Shown here: positions 9,272 to 18,118 of the stretch, piece by piece
How positions within the stretch are numbered: position 1 is the first letter of the stretch
Layout: the number at the start of each line of letters is the position of its first letter
Assembly (NCBI GenBank): GCA_963665395.2
Contig: OY762251.1
Span: 1 to 64,000, forward strand
Direction of reading: 5' to 3'
Source: Bin87 sp963665395
GTDB taxonomy: Bacteria; Chloroflexota; Dehalococcoidia; Lucifugimonadales; UBA3495
Length of the DNA: 64,000 nt
Made by a program: the position numbers and the translations under genes
Notes under the pieces: generated by a model
What the model was told of the DNA's origin: nothing
Databases searched by the model: none
Seen by the model: the letters and a program-made list of their open reading frames with translations, nothing else

Positions 9272-10030
9272 CTACGGGGTTTCGTTCTCCAGCTGCCGTA
9301 CGCGCTCCTGAGCCTCAGCCAGCATGGCCTCGGCGGTAACGCGGGCCTCACGCTCGGCGATGAGAGCCGCCTCTTCAGCGATGCGGGCGGCCTCTGCGGC
9401 GGCGCGGGCTTCGGCTTCCTCGTCGTGGCTCAGCAGGTAGCGTTGCGCCACCGGGTCGTACCAGCGCAGGTGGCCGTACTCCCAGCAGATGTACAGGTTG
9501 AGCGCGGCGCTGTATCCCCAAATCCGCGCCCAGCTTACTTCCATCACCTCTATTGGCTCGTACTGCCCGTCCACCAGCCGGTCGCCGGCCAGGGCGGCCC
9601 GGTACAGCCTTCCCCCGGTATCGTCAAAACGCCAGTACTCTCCCACTCTGAAGGCGAAGTATTCGGCGCGCTTGCGGGTCTCGTCATTCCGGCTGGTGGT
9701 AGGGGACGCGATTTCCAGCACGAATTCCGGCGGCTTGCCGTGGTCGTTGATGGAATAGCCGCCATCGGCCACGATAAAGTGGCGGTCAACGTTGAAGGCA
9801 ACCAAAATGTCGGGCACCCGCATCCCCAGCTGCTCGCGATGGTTCCAGCCCAAAGGCAACTCGCAGTACACGATGGTGTCCGGGGAGGAACCCAGGCGCC
9901 GGCGCAATGCCGGCACGTTCCCGTGTTCGTAAAGAATCTTGAAGTTCTGCATATCGTCCCGGGGAGGGAATTCGGGAAAGCGAGGGGTGGACGGCGCAAC
10001 CAGGAACGCGGCGGGTTTGGCGGTAGTCAT
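9272..10030 (-). CDS. Uma2-family (PD-(D/E)XK fold) protein with C-terminal coiled coil
   Basis: About 252 residues. The core has the Uma2 pattern: GMRVPDILVAFNVDR, then PPEFVLEIASPTTSRNDETRKRAEYFAFRVGEYWRFDD, in which the acidic residues and the Ser/Thr-rich turn correspond to the restriction-endonuclease-like active site. From about residue 195 the chain becomes a long Ala/Glu/Arg coiled coil (ARAAAEAARIAEEAALIAEREAR), common in Uma2 proteins of Chloroflexota and cyanobacteria. I chose the start at 10030 because GAGG falls at ribosome-site distance; an ATG four codons upstream is possible. Uma2 proteins are widely multiplied in genomes and their biological role is unsettled. Confidence 0.8.
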   Translation of the reverse strand: MTTAKPAAFLVAPSTPRFPEFPPRDDMQNFKILYEHGNVPALRRRLGSSPDTIVYCELPLGWNHREQLGMRVPDILVAFNVDRHFIVADGGYSINDHGKPPEFVLEIASPTTSRNDETRKRAEYFAFRVGEYWRFDDTGGRLYRAALAGDRLVDGQYEPIEVMEVSWARIWGYSAALNLYICWEYGHLRWYDPVAQRYLLSHDEEAEARAAAEAARIAEEAALIAEREARVTAEAMLAEAQERVRQLENETP

Positions 10031-10161
10031 GGCAAGCCTCACGGCTGGGGTGTTCGCGGCCGGCTTATTCTATACACTATACGCGGTCAATGCTATTCTG
10101 ATGGCCCGCGGATTGAGCGTAGCCGGCGGGTTGAGCGCGGCGCCGCGCCAGGGAGGAATCC

Positions 10162-11190
10162 ATGAACTTTGGTATGTTCACCGACTTTCACATCGGGGAA
10201 AACAAGACCCAGGCTGAGGCTTTTGACGAGTCATTTACCCAGATCGACGATGCCGAGAGCATGGGCTTTGACACCGTATGGCTGGCCGAGCACCACTTCA
10301 GCCCGGAGCGGGCCGTGCTGGCGTCGCCCATGGTCATCGCCAGCGCCATTGCCGCCCGCACCAGGCGGATTCGCACCGGGCTGGCGGTGCAGGTGCTGCC
10401 CCTGACCAATCCCCTGCGCGTCGCCGAGGAAGCCGCCACCGTGGACCACATCAGCAAGGGGCGGTTCGAGTTCGGCATCGGGCGCAGCGGGTTGACCAAG
10501 TACTACCAGGGGTACAACATTCCCTACTCGGAAAGCCGGCCCCGCTTCCTGGAGGCCCTGGACATCATCATGCAGGCGTGGGGGAACGACGAGTTTTCCT
10601 ACGCGGGACAGTTCCATTCTTACGAGGACGTGGCGGTGGTGCCCAAGCCGTTCCAGCAGCCCTACCCGCCGGTGCGCGTAGCAGTGGCCGGCGAGGACAC
10701 CTTCCCCCTCATCGGCAAAATGGGGCATCCCATATTCGTGAGCGCCAACACGGGGCGGGAGCAGCTGAAGGGCCGCATCGCGTCTTACGAAGCGGCGCGG
10801 GCCGCCGCGGGGCATACCGGGCCGGCCGACATCGCGGTGCGAATACCAGTGTATGCCGCGGAGACGACGGAGCGCGCCCACTCCGAGCCGGAGGCCAGCG
10901 CAATGGCGGCCATCCAGTACGCGGCCAGCGAGTTGGTGAAAACCGCGGCCAGCGAGGAGACCGCCGCCCGCATTCGCCAGACGGCCAATACGCCTTACTC
11001 CCAGGTGTTGCAGCAACGGGTGGTCTTCGGCACGCCGGCGGAAATAGTGGAGCGGTTCCGGGGATACCAGGAAGATTTTGGCGCGACCGGTGTGGTTATG
11101 GAAGTGAACTACGGAGGGCGCATCCCCTACGAGCGGGTGAGGAACTCGCTGCGGCTGATCAGCGAGCAGGTGATGCCGCACTTCAAGTAA
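10162..11190 (+). CDS. LLM class flavin-dependent oxidoreductase (luciferase-like monooxygenase)
   Basis: 342 residues with a perfect GGGAGGA ribosome site before ATG 10162. The opening MNFGMFTDFHIG, the core FDTVWLAEHHFSPERAVLASPMVIASAIAARTRRIRTGLAVQVLPLTNPLRVAEE and the tail FGTPAEIVERFRGYQEDFGATGVVMEVNYGG are typical of bacterial luciferase-like TIM-barrel enzymes, which use FMNH2 or F420 to oxidise small organic molecules. Such genes are strongly expanded in SAR202 Chloroflexota. It is divergently transcribed from the Uma2 gene (131-bp spacer) and convergent with the next gene, with only 8 bp between stops. Confidence 0.92.
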   Translation: MNFGMFTDFHIGENKTQAEAFDESFTQIDDAESMGFDTVWLAEHHFSPERAVLASPMVIASAIAARTRRIRTGLAVQVLPLTNPLRVAEEAATVDHISKGRFEFGIGRSGLTKYYQGYNIPYSESRPRFLEALDIIMQAWGNDEFSYAGQFHSYEDVAVVPKPFQQPYPPVRVAVAGEDTFPLIGKMGHPIFVSANTGREQLKGRIASYEAARAAAGHTGPADIAVRIPVYAAETTERAHSEPEASAMAAIQYAASELVKTAASEETAARIRQTANTPYSQVLQQRVVFGTPAEIVERFRGYQEDFGATGVVMEVNYGGRIPYERVRNSLRLISEQVMPHFK

Positions 11191-11198
11191 CGGGGCGG

Positions 11199-11918
11199 CT
11201 ATTGACCGGTCGGCGATCCGGCGGCGAGTTGAGACTCCCACCGGGAAGTCCGGTCGCTCATGTCGTCCAGCTCGGCCTGAAACCGAACCAGCGTGTCGGC
11301 CAATTCGGCGCGGGCTGTTTTGACCTTGCGATACTCGCTCCACACGGTCCACGCTGCCAAAGCGGGGCCGACGACGATGCCCACGACGGAGACGGCAGTG
11401 AGGGCGAAGCGCAAGCCGGTGGAGACGGCGACCGAGCCGGCCGCTCCGCCGGCCGAGGTGAAGTTGGGCACGAAACTGACGGTGCGGGCGGCGATGGGCT
11501 GCACGAAGCGCATGATGGGACCGGAGGAAGTTTTCCAGACCGTGGAGGCGGCAAAGCTGGCCCCGTGACGCCCTACTATGGTGACTGAAGACCCGCCGGG
11601 ACGCTGATCAAGCAACGCTGCTTTTTTTCGCGTGGGCAGCCTGGACATCGCTTTGGACCAAAGGCTGCGCACCGGTTCCGGCTCAGACTGAGGCAAGAGC
11701 GCGTCAGGCAGGGGCGGTTCCGGCAAGTCCATTTCGGCGCACAGTTCCAGTTGGCGGTCGTATTGGCGCTGCATCTCCTGGACGTGCAGTTGCCGGGCTT
11801 CCTCCAATTCCTGGTGCAGTTGGGTCAGCTTGCGGTGGGCGCGCACCTTGCTGCCCGCCTGAATTGCAGCGGAGCCGGCGGCGAGAGCGATGGGCAGGAG
11901 TAGGACGGGCAATGGCAT
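11199..11918 (-). CDS. Hypothetical protein with hydrophobic N-terminus, coiled coil and internal membrane segment
   Basis: 239 residues, family not recognised. It begins MPLPVLLLPIALAAGSAAIQAG, a signal-anchor-like helix. Next is a helical charged stretch (HRKLTQLHQELEEARQLHVQEMQRQYDRQLEL) likely to form a coiled coil, a proline-rich linker, a second hydrophobic segment near residues 165-190 (FALTAVSVVGIVVGPALAAWTVW), and another helical tail (RAELADTLVRFQAELDDMSDR). The layout suggests a small membrane-associated protein. No ribosome site is obvious before ATG 11918, so the start is uncertain. Confidence 0.55.
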   Translation of the reverse strand: MPLPVLLLPIALAAGSAAIQAGSKVRAHRKLTQLHQELEEARQLHVQEMQRQYDRQLELCAEMDLPEPPLPDALLPQSEPEPVRSLWSKAMSRLPTRKKAALLDQRPGGSSVTIVGRHGASFAASTVWKTSSGPIMRFVQPIAARTVSFVPNFTSAGGAAGSVAVSTGLRFALTAVSVVGIVVGPALAAWTVWSEYRKVKTARAELADTLVRFQAELDDMSDRTSRWESQLAAGSPTGQ

Positions 11919-12021
11919 GATAGTTAGTATTGGAGCGTGAGACTTACTGACTTAATTGTAAAGACAGTTCAGCGTCCTGTACAGCGCGGATGAATGGTTG
12001 GCAAACCAGAGCCCGGTCGTC

Positions 12022-12465
12022 CTACCAACGCTGGCCGGGGACGCGCTCCTGGAGCACCTCGCCGAAGAGGGTGAGTACCTGGTCGATTTGGAGGACGACG
12101 ATGGCGCCCTGGCTGTCGGACAAGTAACGCTCGTTGACCAGGCCGGATTGGAGCAGGCGGTCGGTCATCTCCTCGAAGACCGGGCCATCGCGGTGAACGC
12201 TGGCGGTGCAGCGGAACTTCCAGCCGGCGTCGTGGTCGGTGTTGCGGAAGAGGACGATTACCTTGGGGTTTTCTTCAATGTGGTCCAACGGGTTGCGGCC
12301 GGTGCGGTCGCGGTAGATCAGCGTGTCGTCGCCCACGGTCAGGACGGTGCCGATGTAGCCGCAGTTGGGAGCGCCATCGGCGCCGGCGGTGCCGACGATG
12401 CAGGGGTAGCCGTCGTCGCGGGCGCGGTTGATGAGCTGGGCCATTTCTTCGGTTAACTGGATCAT
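12022..12465 (-). CDS. Pyridoxamine 5'-phosphate oxidase-like FMN-binding protein
   Basis: 147 residues starting at ATG 12465 with AGGAGG upstream. The order of segments (EMAQLINRARDDGYPCIVGTAGADGAPNCGYIGTVLTVGDDTLIYRDRTGRNPLDHIEENPKVIVLFRN) matches the split beta-barrel of the PPOX class, with the N-terminal helix, the 'GADGAPN' strand-turn and the 'NPLDHIEENPKV' helix. Family members bind FMN or F420 and reduce diverse substrates, or bind haem. The substrate is unknown. A half copy of the dispersed GCAATCTCGT repeat sits immediately upstream and makes a spurious longer reading frame. Confidence 0.8.
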   Translation of the reverse strand: MIQLTEEMAQLINRARDDGYPCIVGTAGADGAPNCGYIGTVLTVGDDTLIYRDRTGRNPLDHIEENPKVIVLFRNTDHDAGWKFRCTASVHRDGPVFEEMTDRLLQSGLVNERYLSDSQGAIVVLQIDQVLTLFGEVLQERVPGQRW

Positions 12466-12521
12466 TTGGTTCCTCCTAGAGGCGACGAGATTGCCGCGCT
12501 GCGCTCGCAATGACATGGGAG

Positions 12522-13586
12522 CTATCCGTTCTGCTCGCCATTCAGGTACTCAACGGCGCGGCGGTGGCTTTCCAACAATCCGGGCACCCGGGCCGGGTCG
12601 GTGCGGCCCCAGCCGCATTCGGTGGCGACGCTGAAGGACGGGAGAAATTGGCGGGCCGTGTCGCTGCGGTCGCGGTCGCCGGCTGCGTCGTCGTAGTGAA
12701 TCAGCCCCAATATAACCTCGGCGTCCGTCGGCAGTCGCAGCCCTTCCAACGGCTGGAAGTATGCCGCGTCAGAGCGTGCTTGGGGAACCGGCATATGGAT
12801 GAAGTCCAAGCGGCGGTTCAGGTTTGCCGACAGGCCGTTGGCGATTTCCACCAGGATGCCCATGTTTTTCGGCATGACCAGATGCTCGTCTCGCGGGGAG
12901 CCGTAGCAGAGGTGGTAGCCCAGGTCAACGGTTTCCGGCACTGCGGCGCCCAGGCGCGCCAATTCGGCGAAGACCTGCGCCTTGTAGTCGGCAGGGCGGT
13001 GGGGGAAGTAGTCCTCAAACAAGAGCACTTCCTGGCAGACGTCCCACTGGATGGACAGACGCTCGTGGGGAGTGGTGTCGAGGATTTGCTCCAAAGCGGC
13101 GATCAGGGAGCGTTCGTAGGACGGAATGTAGGCGTTGCGGCATGACGGACTGACGTACATATACGCCGTAGCCATGGGCGTGGGCAGCGATACCTGGAAC
13201 AGCGTGTCCTCGGCAATGACGCCCGCGGTTTGCAAGCGGGTGTACAAGTCGAAAGACTCCAGCGCCGCCGCGGCGTAGCCGGTGGGGAAATCAACCGTGG
13301 CCGGGTCAACATCCGGTTTGAAGCGGAGGTAAGGCGTTTCCCGGAGCAGTTGGCCGTCCCACTGGTACAGGGCATAGGGTGGTTCGTCGGTGTCCAGTTC
13401 CAGGGCCGGATGTTCCAGGAGCATCTCGCGCTGGAACCAGATCCAGCGTCCGCGTCGTCCGGTTTCGCCGTCGGTGATGCGGCGCAGATGCGGCCCCAGG
13501 GACGCGCTGACGGCGCGGAACACCGTTTCGGCGTCGGGCAGGGGGACGCTGCCGACGAGATGCGCTCCACTTTGACGGGCAGCCAT
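12522..13586 (-). CDS. Cobalamin-independent methionine synthase-like (MetE C-terminal fold) protein
   Basis: 354 residues from ATG 13586, which has GGAGG upstream; an ATG nine codons earlier is less likely. It opens GAHLVGSVPLPDAETVFRAVSASLG and has a TIM-barrel-like pattern, with ERLSIQWDVCQEVLLFED in the middle, HLCYGSPRDEHLVMPKNMGILVEIANGL, and a C-terminal FSVATECGWGRTDPARVPGLLESHRRA. This tail resembles the zinc-binding 'DCGL' region at the end of MetE-family barrels, with Cys in ATECGWGR. These stand-alone paralogues usually have unknown methyl-transfer or unrelated roles. I do not claim methionine synthase activity. Confidence 0.6.
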   Translation of the reverse strand: MAARQSGAHLVGSVPLPDAETVFRAVSASLGPHLRRITDGETGRRGRWIWFQREMLLEHPALELDTDEPPYALYQWDGQLLRETPYLRFKPDVDPATVDFPTGYAAAALESFDLYTRLQTAGVIAEDTLFQVSLPTPMATAYMYVSPSCRNAYIPSYERSLIAALEQILDTTPHERLSIQWDVCQEVLLFEDYFPHRPADYKAQVFAELARLGAAVPETVDLGYHLCYGSPRDEHLVMPKNMGILVEIANGLSANLNRRLDFIHMPVPQARSDAAYFQPLEGLRLPTDAEVILGLIHYDDAAGDRDRSDTARQFLPSFSVATECGWGRTDPARVPGLLESHRRAVEYLNGEQNG

Positions 13587-13621
13587 ATCGCCTCCGCTAC
13601 CGTGCCCCAACAAGCGCCGCC

Positions 13622-13710
13622 ATTCCCGCGAAAGCGGGAATCCAGCGGGTGTAAATTACGGCCAACATTCCTGCCTTGCTGACTTCCTGGGTTCCTGCTT
13701 TCGCAGGAAC
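13622..13710. repeat. Two REP-like palindromes (ATTCCNGC-GAAA/TTTC-GCNGGAAT family)
   Basis: The spacer between the MetE-like gene and the upstream dipeptidase gene holds the palindrome ATTCCCGCGAAAGCGGGAAT (13622-13641) and the related GTTCCTGCTTTCGCAGGAAC (13691-13710). Further copies are at 15222-15241 and 55228-55247. Each can form a tight RNA hairpin with a GAAA or UUUC loop. They may serve as transcript ends here, but the wide dispersal shows they are repeats. Confidence 0.7.
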
Positions 13711-13741
13711 GACGAGATGAATTGGCAATTGTCCAGACACC

Positions 13742-14857
13742 TTAAGCAATGACGCGGCGGAAGTAGTCCAGGGCGTTGCCGCCGATAATCTTGAGCACGT
13801 CTGCGTCGGAATGGCCGCGGCGGATGAGGCCGCGGACGATGTTCTTGCCGTCGGCCGGCGATTCGAGGCCGTTGAGGTAGGGGGCCGGGAGCTGATCGGG
13901 CGTGCGGCCCAGGAGGACCCGGTGGAATCCGACATGGTCGCCGACGGTGGTGTCGGTGCCGATGCCTACGTGGTCAACGCCGACCAGGTTGACCATGTAG
14001 TCGTAGTGGTCGAGGACGCATTCGATGTCCTGTTCCGGGTCGTCGCTGAGGGAGTTGGGCACGGCGGTGATGCAGACCAGGCCGCCGTTGCGGGCGCAGG
14101 CCAGCAGTTCCTCGTCCTTGCGGGTACGGCCGTTGGGACGCAGGGTGTAGGAAGCGTTGTGGCTGAACACGGTGGGCGCGCGGGAGACTTCGATGGCGTC
14201 CAGGGCCGTGGGGGTGGAGGCGTGGGAGAGGTCCACGGCCATGCCCAGGTCGTTCATGCGGTGGACGACCTGGACGCCGAAGTCGCTCAGGCCGCCGGGG
14301 TTGCGCTCGGTCTGGCCGTCGCCGATGAAGTTGCGGCGGTTGTAGGTGATGCCGGCCAGGCGCACGCCCATGCCGTAGAGGGCGTCCACGCGCTCGATGC
14401 GGTTGCCGATGGCCAGGTGTTCCAGGGTGGGCAGGAAGCCAATCCGGCCCTGCTGGCGGGCGGACAGGATTTCGTCGGCGTTGGTCACGCGGACCACGTT
14501 GTCCTGCTGGGCCACGTCGGCCAGCATCCCGCCCACCTCGGCGGCGATGTCCTCGTATTCCATGAAGGACATATCCGTCGTACTCTTGAACCCGCTGAAG
14601 GCGCTGGCTGTGGTCACCGTGGCCCAGCCGCCGGCTTCCACCGCCTGATAGCCGTACTGGTAACGGCTGGTGGTGCGGAGGAAATCGATGAACAGGTCCA
14701 TGTTGTCGGGCAGCACGAAGGGGTGCTGGTGGACATCGATCATCACGGCCTGGTCCATGATGCGCTGGAAACGGGTTTCCTCGTCGCGGTCCAGGGGTAC
14801 GGTGGACGAGGGTACGCGGCCCACCTCAAGGGCCAGGGGGATGCCGGGCGTAGTCAT
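13742..14857 (-). CDS. Membrane dipeptidase-like metallohydrolase (peptidase family M19)
   Basis: 371 residues from ATG 14857, preceded by GGAGG. Family M19 landmarks are VMIDVHQHPF near the N-terminus, FLPTLEHLAIG (metal-bridging Glu), VRLAGITYNRRN, MAVDLSHAS (His), PTVFSHNAS (His), VDHVGIGTDTTVG (Asp) and the tail IRGLIRRGHSDADVLKIIGGNALDYFRRV. M19 enzymes hydrolyse dipeptides or beta-lactam-like bonds with a two-zinc centre. The first metal motif is normally H-x-D, while here it reads H-Q-H, so metal binding may differ. No signal peptide is visible. The segments upstream consist only of repeats and miniature elements. Confidence 0.85.
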   Translation of the reverse strand: MTTPGIPLALEVGRVPSSTVPLDRDEETRFQRIMDQAVMIDVHQHPFVLPDNMDLFIDFLRTTSRYQYGYQAVEAGGWATVTTASAFSGFKSTTDMSFMEYEDIAAEVGGMLADVAQQDNVVRVTNADEILSARQQGRIGFLPTLEHLAIGNRIERVDALYGMGVRLAGITYNRRNFIGDGQTERNPGGLSDFGVQVVHRMNDLGMAVDLSHASTPTALDAIEVSRAPTVFSHNASYTLRPNGRTRKDEELLACARNGGLVCITAVPNSLSDDPEQDIECVLDHYDYMVNLVGVDHVGIGTDTTVGDHVGFHRVLLGRTPDQLPAPYLNGLESPADGKNIVRGLIRRGHSDADVLKIIGGNALDYFRRVIA

Positions 14858-14895
14858 TGGGCCGTCCTCCAGTGGTGCGGATTGCCAGTGGTGGG

Positions 14896-15028
14896 GGTAG
14901 CGTTGCAATTTAGGTGGTTCAGTTCCCCAGCAGGGTATCCGAGCGACTAAAACCGCTGCTACGCCAACGGGATTGCCACGCTACGCTCGCAATGACAAAA
15001 ACCAAACCACCTAAAACGGAACGCTACC
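14896..15028. mobile_element. Miniature element, family A, copy 1 (133 bp)
   Basis: The ends are GGTAGCGTTGCAATTTAGG and CCTAAAACGGAACGCTACC, imperfect inverted repeats of about 24 bp. The flanking direct repeat is GTGGTGGG (14888-14895 and 15029-15036). The interior carries GATTGCCACGCTACGCTCGC, the dispersed repeat core. It is nearly identical to the copies at 19080 and 22165. No open frame encodes a transposase. Confidence 0.8.
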
Positions 15029-15534
15029 GTGGTGGGCCAAGTATAGACGAGCGCAGAGTGGCGCGGTAGTGTCCGGGTTTTCCTCCTTTATTGGCTGGTT
15101 GGTTGGCTGTTTGCTTCGGGTTCGGGGGTTCAGGTTGTCGGCGCTACGGCCAGAGAGCGTGGTTGCGAATTGAACTCCTAGGTTTGCGCGTGCTGACCGC
15201 CCCATGCCCGGCCCCGCCTGGATTCCTGCTTTCGCAGGAATGACGGTTGAGGGGCAGAGGACGACCCTCGCGCAGCGGTGGTGAGACCCGCCGTACTGGT
15301 CTATGCGGTACCGGGGATATTACCGACCTTTGCGATAGCCAGCGGTGCAGAAAAGTCCGACGTGCTGTCCGCCACAGGCGGGCAGCGGTTGGCCGTGTTA
15401 CCTGAACCCTGTGAACCCGATATTCAGATGTTGGCGCCGGGCGTTGGGCCGTGGCCTCAGGCTTGCCGCTCGACTGGTAAGGTATAGTGTAGGGAACGGA
15501 TGTACGGTTGCGCAAGGGGCGGGTGTCAGCAGGT
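15029..15534. other. Intergenic spacer with one REP palindrome
   Basis: No gene could be supported. The stretch contains a REP-like palindrome at 15222-15241 and the unique left flank of the family B element. Reading frames across it are short and low quality. Confidence 0.6.
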
Positions 15535-15668
15535 CAGGACGATTGCAAAGTCCTTGTACCTCCGCTCATGGTGAGCCTGTCGAACCATGCGCTACTCTGG
15601 TCAAGCCATCCTTCGACAAGCTCAGGATGAGCGGATCAGGAGGTTCCGCCGACTTTGCAATCGTCCTG
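15535..15668. mobile_element. Miniature element, family B, copy 1 (134 bp)
   Basis: Perfect 18-bp terminal inverted repeats, CAGGACGATTGCAAAGTC at the left end and its reverse complement at the right, with an exact 10-bp direct repeat GTCAGCAGGT on both sides (15525-15534, 15669-15678). The interior has the common dispersed motif CCTTCGACAAGCTCAGGATG and its inverted partner. It is non-coding and abuts a family A element. Confidence 0.75.
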
Positions 15669-15675
15669 GTCAGCA

Positions 15676-15787
15676 GGTAGCGTTCCGTTTTAGGTGGTTT
15701 GATCCGACAAACGCCGTTGCCGGCGCGAGTAGGGGCGAATAATTATTCGCCCCTACGAAGGAAAACCACCTGAATTGCAATGCTACC
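15676..15787. mobile_element. Miniature element, family A, copy 2 (inverted, internally diverged, 112 bp)
   Basis: Family A ends are present in the opposite orientation (GGTAGCGTTCCGTTTTAGG ... AATTGCAATGCTACC). The interior is different: it contains the perfect 28-bp palindrome at 15729-15756 in place of the usual repeat core. No convincing target duplication flanks it, consistent with an older copy or with overlap with the neighbouring family B target site. Confidence 0.65.
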
Positions 15788-15881
15788 GTGTCAACGTTAG
15801 CGTTCAAGCGGCCAATGGTTCGACAGGTTCACCATGAGCGGCGCAAAGTGGACCTTGCACAATCCCGGTCGGCTGCGGAAG

Positions 15882-16037
15882 CAGGGCCTTTCGGTTGTCA
15901 TTGCGAGGAGCGTAGTCCGCCTCTGGTGGATGGCAATCTCGTCGTTGGAACAGACCGGTTTGTGGTTAGCCGCCAGTGCCTCGACGAGATTGCTTCGCTA
16001 CGCTCGCAATGACAAATACGAAAACCGAAAGACCCTG
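15882..16037. mobile_element. Miniature element, family B, copy 2 (156 bp)
   Basis: The ends read CAGGGCCTTTCGGTT and, inverted, CAGGGTCTTTCGGTT. An exact 10-bp direct repeat GCTGCGGAAG lies on each side (15872-15881 and 16038-16047). The interior holds a full copy of the GTCATTGCGAGG...CTCGCAATGAC repeat. It lies just upstream of the S9 peptidase and extends that gene's reading frame artificially. Confidence 0.7.
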
Positions 16038-16076
16038 GCTGCGGAAGTTTCATGGCAATTGGGAGACCGCGAATGT

Positions 16077-18059
16077 ATGATGCTTGGGATTGACCTTTTC
16101 GTTCCTGGAGATTTCGCCTTGACTACCGCCAATCCCGTTGTTGCGCCCTATGGTTCGTGGCGTTCCCCCATCACTGCCGACGCCATTGTGGCGGATTCGA
16201 TTGGCATCGGCAGCGTTGCCAGCGACGGGGACGCTATCCTGTGGACCGAGTCCCGTCCCTCCGAAGGCGGACGCTACGTTATCGTCCGTCGGAGCTCGGA
16301 TGGGACGGTGGCCGACGTCAACCCGCCGCCGTTCAACGCGCGGACCCGGGTTCACGAGTACGGGGGCGGGGCGTGGATTGCCGACGGCGGCACGGTGTGG
16401 TTCTCCAACTTCGACGACCAGCGCATCTACCGGCTGGAGGACGGTGGAGAACCACAAGCGATCACGCCCGATGCGCCGCTGCGTTATGCCGACGCCGCGC
16501 TGGATCATGTTCGCAACCGGCTGATCTGCGTGCGGGAGGATCATACCGACCCGGAGAACATCGTCAACGCCATCGCCGCCGTGCCCGCCGACGGTGTAGG
16601 CGATCAGACTGTGCTGTTCGACGGGTGGGATTTCGTGTCGTCGCCCCGGTTGAGTCCGGACGATAGTACGTTGGCTTGGCTGTCGTGGAACCATCCCAAT
16701 ATGCCCTGGGACGGGACCCACTTGTGGACGGCTCCCGTCTTGGATGACGGGGCGCTGGGCGAGGCCACCCTGGTTGCCGGCGGAGAAAGCGTTTCAGTCT
16801 TTCAACCGGAATGGTCGCCGGATGGCGTGCTGCACTACGTGTCCGAGGAGTCCGGCTGGTGGAACCTGTATTGCGTCGTTGATGGAGTACAGCGGGCGCT
16901 TCATCCCGACGACGCGGAGTACGGCCGGCCGCAATGGGTGTTTGCATCGCGGACCTACGGGTTCGCCGGGAACGGCGAGATTGTGTGCGCGGTGAACCGG
17001 CGGGGAGCCTGGTCGCTCAACTTGATCAACCCGGATACCGGGACGCTGACGCCGCTGAATGTGCCGGCCGGGGAGATGGGCCGTGGTGACCTGGCGGTGT
17101 CGGCAGATACCGCCGTGGTGATTGCGGGGGATGCCGGGAGGACGCTTTCGCTGATGCGGGTGAACCTGCGCGACGGGAGTTGGGAGACGCTGCGGCAGTC
17201 GGCCACCGTGGAAGCGCCGGCGGAGTACATATCGCCGGCGCAGACCATTGAGTTTCCATCCACCGACGGCCGACCAGCCTATGCTCTGTACTATGCGCCG
17301 CGCAATCCGGCCTACCAGGCGCCGGCCGGGGAGTTGCCGCCGTTGCTGACTTTGAGCCACGGCGGGCCGACCGGGGCGGCGTCCGGCGCGTTGGATTTGT
17401 CCATCCAGTTCTGGACCAGCCGGGGTTTCGCGGTGGTGGATGTCAACTACGGCGGGAGTGTGGGCTACGGGCGGGCGTACCGGCAGTTGCTCAACGGCAA
17501 TTGGGGCATCGTTGACGTGGACGACTGCGCCAATGCCGCGTTGCACCTGGTGCATCGGGGGTTGGCCGACGGCTCGCGGCTGGCGATACGCGGCGGCAGC
17601 GCGGGCGGCTACACGACGCTGGCCGCGCTGACTTTCCGCAACGTATTCGCCGCCGGCGCGAGCTATTACGGGGTGTCGGACCTGACGGCGCTGGCCGCGG
17701 ATACGCACAAGTTCGAGTCGCGGTATCTCGACCGGCTGGTGGCTCCGTATCCTGCCGGCGCCGACACCTACCGGCAACGCTCGCCAATCAACCACACCGA
17801 CGGGTTGTCGTGCCCCATCATCCTGTTCCAGGGGCTGGAGGACCGCATCGTGCCGCCGAACCAGGCGGAGATGATGTTCGATGCGGTGCGCGCCAAGGGC
17901 TTGCCTTGCGCGTATCTCCCCTTTGAGGGCGAGCAGCACGGGTTCCGCCGGGCCGAGAATATCAAGCGCGCGCTGGAGGCGGAGTTGTATTTCTACTCGC
18001 GGGTGTTCGGGTTTGAGTTGGCCGATGCGGTGGAGCCGGTGGCGATTGAGAATTTGTGA
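16077..18059 (+). CDS. S9 family serine peptidase (prolyl oligopeptidase / dipeptidyl aminopeptidase type)
   Basis: About 660 residues. The N-terminal half is a beta-propeller (PYGSWRSPITADAIV, RVHEYGGGAWIADGGTVWFSNF, FVSSPRLSPDDSTLAWLSWNHPNMPWDGTHLW). The C-terminal half is an alpha/beta hydrolase with the nucleophile in RGGSAGGYTTLAAL, the acid in ILFQGLEDRIVPPNQ and the histidine in EGEQHGFRRAEN. It should cleave short peptides in the cytoplasm. I give ATG 16077, but TTG 16119 (GGAG at good distance, LTTANPVVAPYGSW) is an equally good start. The longer frame from 15834 is an artefact of an inserted miniature element. Confidence 0.9.
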   Translation: MMLGIDLFVPGDFALTTANPVVAPYGSWRSPITADAIVADSIGIGSVASDGDAILWTESRPSEGGRYVIVRRSSDGTVADVNPPPFNARTRVHEYGGGAWIADGGTVWFSNFDDQRIYRLEDGGEPQAITPDAPLRYADAALDHVRNRLICVREDHTDPENIVNAIAAVPADGVGDQTVLFDGWDFVSSPRLSPDDSTLAWLSWNHPNMPWDGTHLWTAPVLDDGALGEATLVAGGESVSVFQPEWSPDGVLHYVSEESGWWNLYCVVDGVQRALHPDDAEYGRPQWVFASRTYGFAGNGEIVCAVNRRGAWSLNLINPDTGTLTPLNVPAGEMGRGDLAVSADTAVVIAGDAGRTLSLMRVNLRDGSWETLRQSATVEAPAEYISPAQTIEFPSTDGRPAYALYYAPRNPAYQAPAGELPPLLTLSHGGPTGAASGALDLSIQFWTSRGFAVVDVNYGGSVGYGRAYRQLLNGNWGIVDVDDCANAALHLVHRGLADGSRLAIRGGSAGGYTTLAALTFRNVFAAGASYYGVSDLTALAADTHKFESRYLDRLVAPYPAGADTYRQRSPINHTDGLSCPIILFQGLEDRIVPPNQAEMMFDAVRAKGLPCAYLPFEGEQHGFRRAENIKRALEAELYFYSRVFGFELADAVEPVAIENL

Positions 18060-18118
18060 GGAAACAAGCAAACCGACGACGGTCGGGTTGCGTCAAGGGC
18101 AGGCGCTATAATCGGCTT

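Noticed and set aside
13811..14950. 379-codon plus-strand frame
   Set aside because: Antisense of the M19 dipeptidase; Gly/Val/Ala/His-rich composition typical of shadow frames.
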